NCBI GenBank assembly: GCA_016718825.1
Contig: JADKCL010000003.1
Location: 186,001-250,000, forward strand
DNA from: Bacteroidota bacterium
GTDB taxonomy: Bacteria; Bacteroidota; Bacteroidia; J057; JADKCL01
DNA: 64,000 nucleotides
Reading direction: 5' to 3'
Part shown: positions 59,824-64,000 of the stretch, piece by piece
How positions within the stretch are numbered: position 1 is the first letter of the stretch
How the letters are laid out: each line of letters begins with the position of its first letter
Notes under the pieces: model-generated
Database searches by the model: none
What the model saw: only the letters and a program-made list of their open reading frames with translations
What the model was told of the DNA's origin: nothing
Program-made: the position numbers and the translations under genes

Positions 59824-62136
59824 TTAACGCTGCTTCATCAGCACATCCAAGTACTGCTCCAGCTGATCCTTGAGGGCCGTCAAGTCGGCATCTTGGGCGC
59901 CGGGGAATACCTTTTTGAGGGATGCCAATCCGTCTTGCAGCGCGACTTTTGCGCCTGCTTGGTCACCGCTGTGGAACTTGTCGCTCATCGCCTTGAGGCT
60001 GGCATTCATCACCGCGACGGCATACATTTTCTTCTCCTGCTGCTCCATCAACAGTTCCATTTCGCCGCTGCCTTCACTCCATTTCAAGGGTGATTCCACA
60101 ACCTGCTCCACGACCTTGTTGGTGCGCAAATCGGTGTATTTCAGCTTGATGGTCACCGGCTCATTCTGTGCACTCGGCATCGGATTGAGCACTTTGAAGC
60201 GAATGAATGCCAATTGATTCAACCCGGCATACATGTTTTTGAGCTTGATTTTGAGGCGATTGGGGCCCTTTTCCGTAATCGGGAAGCCGAGGAGCTGCTT
60301 GTACTCCAAATGCTTGTTGAAGAGCACTTCGACTTCCAAGTTCTTTGCAACCGGGTACAGCACCGCGCTCAGCTGCTCCACGAATACGTCACGCATGCCG
60401 CGGGCATCGCCTACGTGCTCGAGCAAGCCCCCGCCACGCGTGGCCAATTGCGTGAGCAAGGCGACATTGTAGTCTTCGCCGACGCCGACCGCACTGCATT
60501 CCATGCCTTTGTCGGTGAAGGGGGTCTGCATTTTGATGAAATCTTCGATCGGCGTGCCATCGTAGCCATCCGTCAACAAAATCATCCGGTTGGTGCCACC
60601 TGCCTTGAAGTTCTTCTGAAGCTCTTTGTAGCCGGCTTGCATTCCCTTGAAGATGTTGGTGCCGCCGTCGGCTTCGATCCTTTCGATCAGCTGTACGATC
60701 AGCGCTTTGTTTTCGCCAATTGCCTGGGCAGGAATCAAAACCGTTTCGAAGTCCTCAAAAATCGTCAGCGAAATCACGTCCACCTTGCGCAAGCTTTGGA
60801 CAAAATCCACCAAGGACAATTTGAGTTGATCGATGCGGTCATGGCCCGACATCGAACCGCTTTTGTCAATCACGATGGCAAGATTGAGCGGGGGCGCAAG
60901 ACTCTTTTCAGCTTCGGCTCCGGTTACGAATGCCAATCGCAAAACCGCCTCTTGGCTGTTGGCATTGATCGGGCCTCCCCATTGCACCAATGGATTGACG
61001 GCGTCGTTGGATTCGGGAGCAACATATTGGCGCTCAAGGAATTTCGTAAATGCATCCACTGCCAATTGTTCGGGGCGGGGAATGAACTTGTCCGGGAATT
61101 GGTACTTCTCCTGCGGATTGTAACGCACGGTTTTGGTGCTGTAGCCGATGCCACGGCGGCGGCGAAGGTCCACGACATCCAAATCGAATTCGTAGCGGCC
61201 GTGGATCATGTATTTTTTGCCTTTGGGGAGGAGAAAAGTCACCACACCGTTCAGGTCGGTCTTTCCGCGATACCATTTCTTCTCGCCAATCACCTCCAAA
61301 AACACCGGTTCGCTTTTCCAAACCCCGTCCGGACCGCCCTTCATGGTCAAATGCGTAATCACACTGCCCGAAGTGCCTTCCTGCGCTGGATCGAGGAATT
61401 GCTCGACGGTATCGCGAACCACTTTTTCCTTGATGATCGTGGGTTCGTAAGTGAAGTGGCGCGTACCTCTGTAGCCTGGCACATTGGGCAAGTCGATGTA
61501 ATCGTAGCTCGCGATGCCATCGATGTCGATCTCGTATTCATTGTCGAGGGGCACCATGAAGGTCGCGATGCCAGCAGCATTGGTATTGGTGGTGAAGGTT
61601 TTACCGATTTTGTAGCAGGTAACTGCGATCGGATAGTTGAGCAGCGGCTGATCGTTGCCTTTCACGACTTCCAGCTTAATGAGGCCCAAGCCCGTGGTAG
61701 GTTTTACATCGGGGCTAAACTTCTGTGCTTCCGTCTTGATTCCCAACTTCGTACGGTCCACCGGCGGACGGGATTCCCGTTCGTAGCGCTTGAAGTCGTA
61801 GGTAATCGTTTTGGACAACTTCATGTTTTTGCCCGGCATCACCTCGAGTTGCCAGAAGAAATAATCGCGCACTTGTTGCACATTCATCTGCCAGAAACGA
61901 CCGGTGGTGAAGGTATGGGCGAGCTTCCCTTCGGCATCCGTCTTTTGGAGATGGCGTTCGCGGGTTTGGGTTTCGATGAATTCAATTTCTGTCGCGGCCA
62001 GCGGCTTGCCGTGATTGTCGAGCACGGTCAAGGTAAGGGCAAGGTTGCCCTGTGGAGCCTGCGCCATTGCAATATTGGCGGTTAACAAACAGAGGATCAG
62101 GGCCCAAACACATTGGGCAATTCGAGCAGTTTTCAT
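59824..62136 (-). CDS. Secreted von Willebrand factor type A domain protein
   Basis: Protein of 770 residues. Signal peptide (about 1-26, IAMAQ), two or three beta-rich carboxypeptidase-regulatory-like modules, then a vWA domain (about 420-600) with a complete MIDAS: AIVIDKSGSMSGHDRID, the TDGYDG Asp, and GGTNIFKGM. The C-terminal part is a beta/helical extension. Metal-dependent ligand binding at the cell surface or periplasm is expected; no moxR-like ATPase is adjacent. Single gene. Confidence 0.82.
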   Translation of the reverse strand: MKTARIAQCVWALILCLLTANIAMAQAPQGNLALTLTVLDNHGKPLAATEIEFIETQTRERHLQKTDAEGKLAHTFTTGRFWQMNVQQVRDYFFWQLEVMPGKNMKLSKTITYDFKRYERESRPPVDRTKLGIKTEAQKFSPDVKPTTGLGLIKLEVVKGNDQPLLNYPIAVTCYKIGKTFTTNTNAAGIATFMVPLDNEYEIDIDGIASYDYIDLPNVPGYRGTRHFTYEPTIIKEKVVRDTVEQFLDPAQEGTSGSVITHLTMKGGPDGVWKSEPVFLEVIGEKKWYRGKTDLNGVVTFLLPKGKKYMIHGRYEFDLDVVDLRRRRGIGYSTKTVRYNPQEKYQFPDKFIPRPEQLAVDAFTKFLERQYVAPESNDAVNPLVQWGGPINANSQEAVLRLAFVTGAEAEKSLAPPLNLAIVIDKSGSMSGHDRIDQLKLSLVDFVQSLRKVDVISLTIFEDFETVLIPAQAIGENKALIVQLIERIEADGGTNIFKGMQAGYKELQKNFKAGGTNRMILLTDGYDGTPIEDFIKMQTPFTDKGMECSAVGVGEDYNVALLTQLATRGGGLLEHVGDARGMRDVFVEQLSAVLYPVAKNLEVEVLFNKHLEYKQLLGFPITEKGPNRLKIKLKNMYAGLNQLAFIRFKVLNPMPSAQNEPVTIKLKYTDLRTNKVVEQVVESPLKWSEGSGEMELLMEQQEKKMYAVAVMNASLKAMSDKFHSGDQAGAKVALQDGLASLKKVFPGAQDADLTALKDQLEQYLDVLMKQR

Positions 62137-62266
62137 AGCGAATGCGTTTTCTTAGCGGTACAATACTACAATGTAGGAAGGGCAATTGGTTACAGCTGGG
62201 AAAATGAAAAATTGCCGTGGGTTGGAATTTTGGAGGAAGGACCTAGCCTCAACGAAACTTTGCAAA

Positions 62267-63124
62267 TCAGATCGATCCTGCAAGTTTTTCTACTTCCTGC
62301 ACCGACAAGCCGCTAACATCGGCGACTTGATTATGTGGCAACCCGATGGCGAGCAACCTCTTTGCGACAGATTCCTTCTCTGCAAGTAGCGCTGATTCAA
62401 CAGCATTTTTCACCGCCCGCGAAACCGCCAAACTCTCCCTCCCCCGCGCATCTTGCTCCCGCATGCCCGCATAAATGTATTCATCCCATTCCTCCTTATT
62501 CCAACTTTGGCGGTTTGCATCCTGATAGGCTTGAACAAGGCCTTCATCGTTGGCATTCTCTGGAATTACATTGAGATTTTCTGCCTCTTTGATGAAAAAT
62601 ATCCATTTGTCCGCAATGGTGGCCAATTCAGCACTGCTTTTGTTGAATTTGGGCAGCTCGATGAAGAAGAAATCCATGTCCTTGATGATCCTTTCTCCAG
62701 TTTCGACATTGCAGATGCTGTGGTGCGAGAAATAATGGTCGCCCTGGGTAAATGGGAAATCAAAAATGCCAATGAAAATCACGGGGCGCAGTTTGTGGTA
62801 CTGATCCCCTACTGCAATTTGCGCGGCATATTCCTTCGAAGAATAATACAACAATCGCTTGTCCATCCCGTCCAAATCAGCCACTTGCATCTCAATGATG
62901 AAGCTTCGGCCAGCCTTGTCCCGCGCACGAACGTCAATGATCGTGGCTTTCAGGTTACGAATGATCGGCAACTGATAAGGATTCAGGATTTCGACTTCCG
63001 CGATGCGGTCTTCGCCTTCCAATTTGAGGATCGCATTCAAAAAGGAAATGAGAATGATCTTCTTGGACTCATTCCCAAAAATTTTCCTGAAGGCGATATC
63101 GTTGGTTACATCTACGAAGGTCAT
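62267..63124 (-). CDS. Rpn-family PD-(D/E)XK nuclease/transposase-like protein
   Basis: Protein of 285 residues with the family start FVDVTNDIAFRKIFGNESKK and the nuclease core ATIIDVRARDKAGRSFIIEM (Asp, then E-x-M of the PD-(D/E)xK fold) followed by KRLLYYSSKEYAAQI. Rpn proteins promote RecA-independent recombination, and many are relics of mobile DNA. Helical C-terminus ending VQEVEKLAGSI. ATG 63124; a GTG directly upstream is possible. A strong promoter lies at 63141-63171. Confidence 0.88.
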   Translation of the reverse strand: MTFVDVTNDIAFRKIFGNESKKIILISFLNAILKLEGEDRIAEVEILNPYQLPIIRNLKATIIDVRARDKAGRSFIIEMQVADLDGMDKRLLYYSSKEYAAQIAVGDQYHKLRPVIFIGIFDFPFTQGDHYFSHHSICNVETGERIIKDMDFFFIELPKFNKSSAELATIADKWIFFIKEAENLNVIPENANDEGLVQAYQDANRQSWNKEEWDEYIYAGMREQDARGRESLAVSRAVKNAVESALLAEKESVAKRLLAIGLPHNQVADVSGLSVQEVEKLAGSI

Positions 63125-63140
63125 CACGCGACGATTTAAA

Positions 63141-63171
63141 CAAAGTTAGCGAATCTCGTGTTGGGCTGCAA
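63141..63171 (-). promoter_or_regulatory. Promoter of the Rpn-family gene (TTG-N20-TAACTTTG)
   Basis: Minus strand: TTG at 63171-63169 and TAACTTTG at 63148-63141, 20-base spacer, 16 bases before the ATG. A full match to the Bacteroidota consensus. Confidence 0.75.
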
Positions 63172-63250
63172 TGGTTGAATCGAATTCGATTTGGAGTCAT
63201 TGGGGGAATTTGACAGCGAATTTCCCAAAAAAACATCCCCCTCGAACTTC

Positions 63251-64000
63251 TCAGTTAGACTCTAACTCAAACCTCAACATACTTCCCTCCCCCACCTCAT
63301 AATACCCCAATTCCTTGTAAATCTTATTGGAAGTCGGATTGTCGGCGTCGGTGTGCAGGCAACAAAACCGTTTGCCGTTCTGCAATTGCAATTGGGTGAT
63401 TTGGGCGACGAGGTTGCTGGCGAATCCCTTCCCGCGCGCCTTCGGAGGCGTGTAGACGAGCACGACCGTGATGCCGTGGCGCGTGGGACGTTCGACGCCT
63501 GCCATGCTCACGACTTCGCCCTCGACTTCCCAAACCCAAAATTGCTTTTCGAGAATCTTCGCGCGGGCCAATTGCGTCGCCTCCTCGATGCGAAGTGTTT
63601 GACGCAAGGAATCCAGAAAAAAGTCAATCAACCAATCTCGGATCAAGTCTGCGTCACGTGGTTCGGCAAGCCGCATCGACCCTGCGCAAGGTCTTGGCAA
63701 GCTCAATTGGTCGAGTTGCAGGGTATTTTGCCGAAAAACCCGCTTCCATCCCGGAAAATAGGCATCGGCAAAGGCACTGACCTGCGGCTCTGGGCCCACG
63801 ATTCCCGGCAAATGGGAGTGATGGAGCTGCATCCATTCGACACCCGCCGCCAATGCACTTTCCCAACCTGTCGGAGCGCAAACCAAAATCAATTCGCGCG
63901 GCGCGGTTTGGAATAACGCGAGTTTTCTTTGCCCTGCTTCCGAGATGCCCACCATCAGGGCAACTACTTCACCGCCAGCCGCTTCGCGGCGCTGAAGCCG
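63251..64000 (-). CDS. GNAT-family N-acetyltransferase, 5' end outside window
   Basis: The C-terminal acetyltransferase domain is clear: VLVYTPPKARGKGFASNLVA is the acetyl-CoA-binding motif A, followed by FCCLHTDADNPTSNKIYKEL and GYYEVGEGSMLRFE. The N-terminal half (with FADAYFPGWKRVF) resembles two-domain GNAT proteins. The frame remains open through GGEVVALMVGISEAGQ to base 64000, and the ATG at 63955 lies inside conserved-looking sequence, so the true start is to the right of the window. Substrate unknown. Confidence 0.85.
   Translation of the reverse strand, partial: RLQRREAAGGEVVALMVGISEAGQRKLALFQTAPRELILVCAPTGWESALAAGVEWMQLHHSHLPGIVGPEPQVSAFADAYFPGWKRVFRQNTLQLDQLSLPRPCAGSMRLAEPRDADLIRDWLIDFFLDSLRQTLRIEEATQLARAKILEKQFWVWEVEGEVVSMAGVERPTRHGITVVLVYTPPKARGKGFASNLVAQITQLQLQNGKRFCCLHTDADNPTSNKIYKELGYYEVGEGSMLRFELESN

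Noticed and set aside
60214..62085. A 623-codon open frame opposite the vWA gene
   Set aside because: Shadow of the real gene, which has a signal peptide and a complete MIDAS; the antisense product resembles nothing.
1..64000. CRISPR arrays, tRNA or rRNA genes
   Set aside because: No regular spacer-repeat pattern, no cloverleaf-like sequence and no rRNA-like stretch seen; the heptad arrays are too short and lack spacers.

Overview
The window reads as one continuous chromosomal segment of a Bacteroidota bacterium, possibly a Saprospiria-type heterotroph. Evidence for the phylum: promoters of the TTG-N19/20-TAnnTTTG type, near absence of Shine-Dalgarno sites, a GWxTD-domain protein, a metalloprotease with a C-terminal type IX secretion sorting domain, bacillithiol genes, a DUF4834-like gene next to bshA, and a carotenoid operon whose enzyme set predicts saproxanthin. 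The lineage below phylum level is inference. Most of the window is ordinary housekeeping sequence. No tRNA, rRNA, CRISPR array or intact insertion sequence was recognised.

Layout. 1-4181: dabA (cut by the left edge) and dabB, a DAB-type inorganic carbon uptake pair. 4248-6634: a minus-strand triad of an aspartoacylase-like hydrolase, a RimK-like ATP-grasp ligase and a retropepsin-like protease. 6738-8505: a small membrane-anchored protein, then rpsP-rimM (rimM frameshifted). 8564-16957: SirB1-like protein, acyl-CoA carboxylase beta subunit, ribD, ispE, aminotransferase-heptose kinase pair, metF. 17071-20941: MacB-type permease, queA-ispD, secreted HMA-domain protein with an acidic tail. 21245-28770: a plus-strand run ftsY, rimO, GWxTD protein, DUF445 protein, bshC, fau, PspC protein. 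29084-38275: OmpA/TPR lipoprotein, small ORF-ftsE, glycosyltransferase, recQ, lolD-like ATPase, LRR protein, DUF4834-like protein, bshA. 38371-44566: minus-strand carotenoid operon crtI-crtB-idi-crtD-cruF-crtZ-crtYcd. 44816-51774: MORN-like protein, TlpA-like lipoprotein, PAS-LuxR regulator, M19 dipeptidase, moeA, icd. 51775-53047: A+T-rich decayed stretch with an antitoxin relic. 53048-64000: second M19 protein, MmcQ/YjbR protein, outer-membrane protein, small membrane protein, secreted M43 protease, alcohol dehydrogenase, vWA protein, Rpn-family nuclease, and a GNAT gene cut by the right edge.

Genes that work together. IspD and IspE supply the MEP pathway. Idi balances IPP and DMAPP, and the crt operon turns prenyl units into a hydroxylated monocyclic carotenoid (no GGPP synthase is in the window). 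BshA and BshC are two of the bacillithiol enzymes, at separate loci. DabA/DabB would raise cytoplasmic bicarbonate, which biotin carboxylases such as the one at 9758-11422 consume.

Most unusual signals. (1) Three convergent gene junctions carry palindromic arrays with a 7-base period, and a fourth, non-palindromic 7-base array sits at another gene end. (2) rimM and crtYcd each carry a one-base frameshift at a run of six T. (3) Several genes have the -7 promoter box only 3-5 bases before the ATG, predicting leaderless mRNAs.
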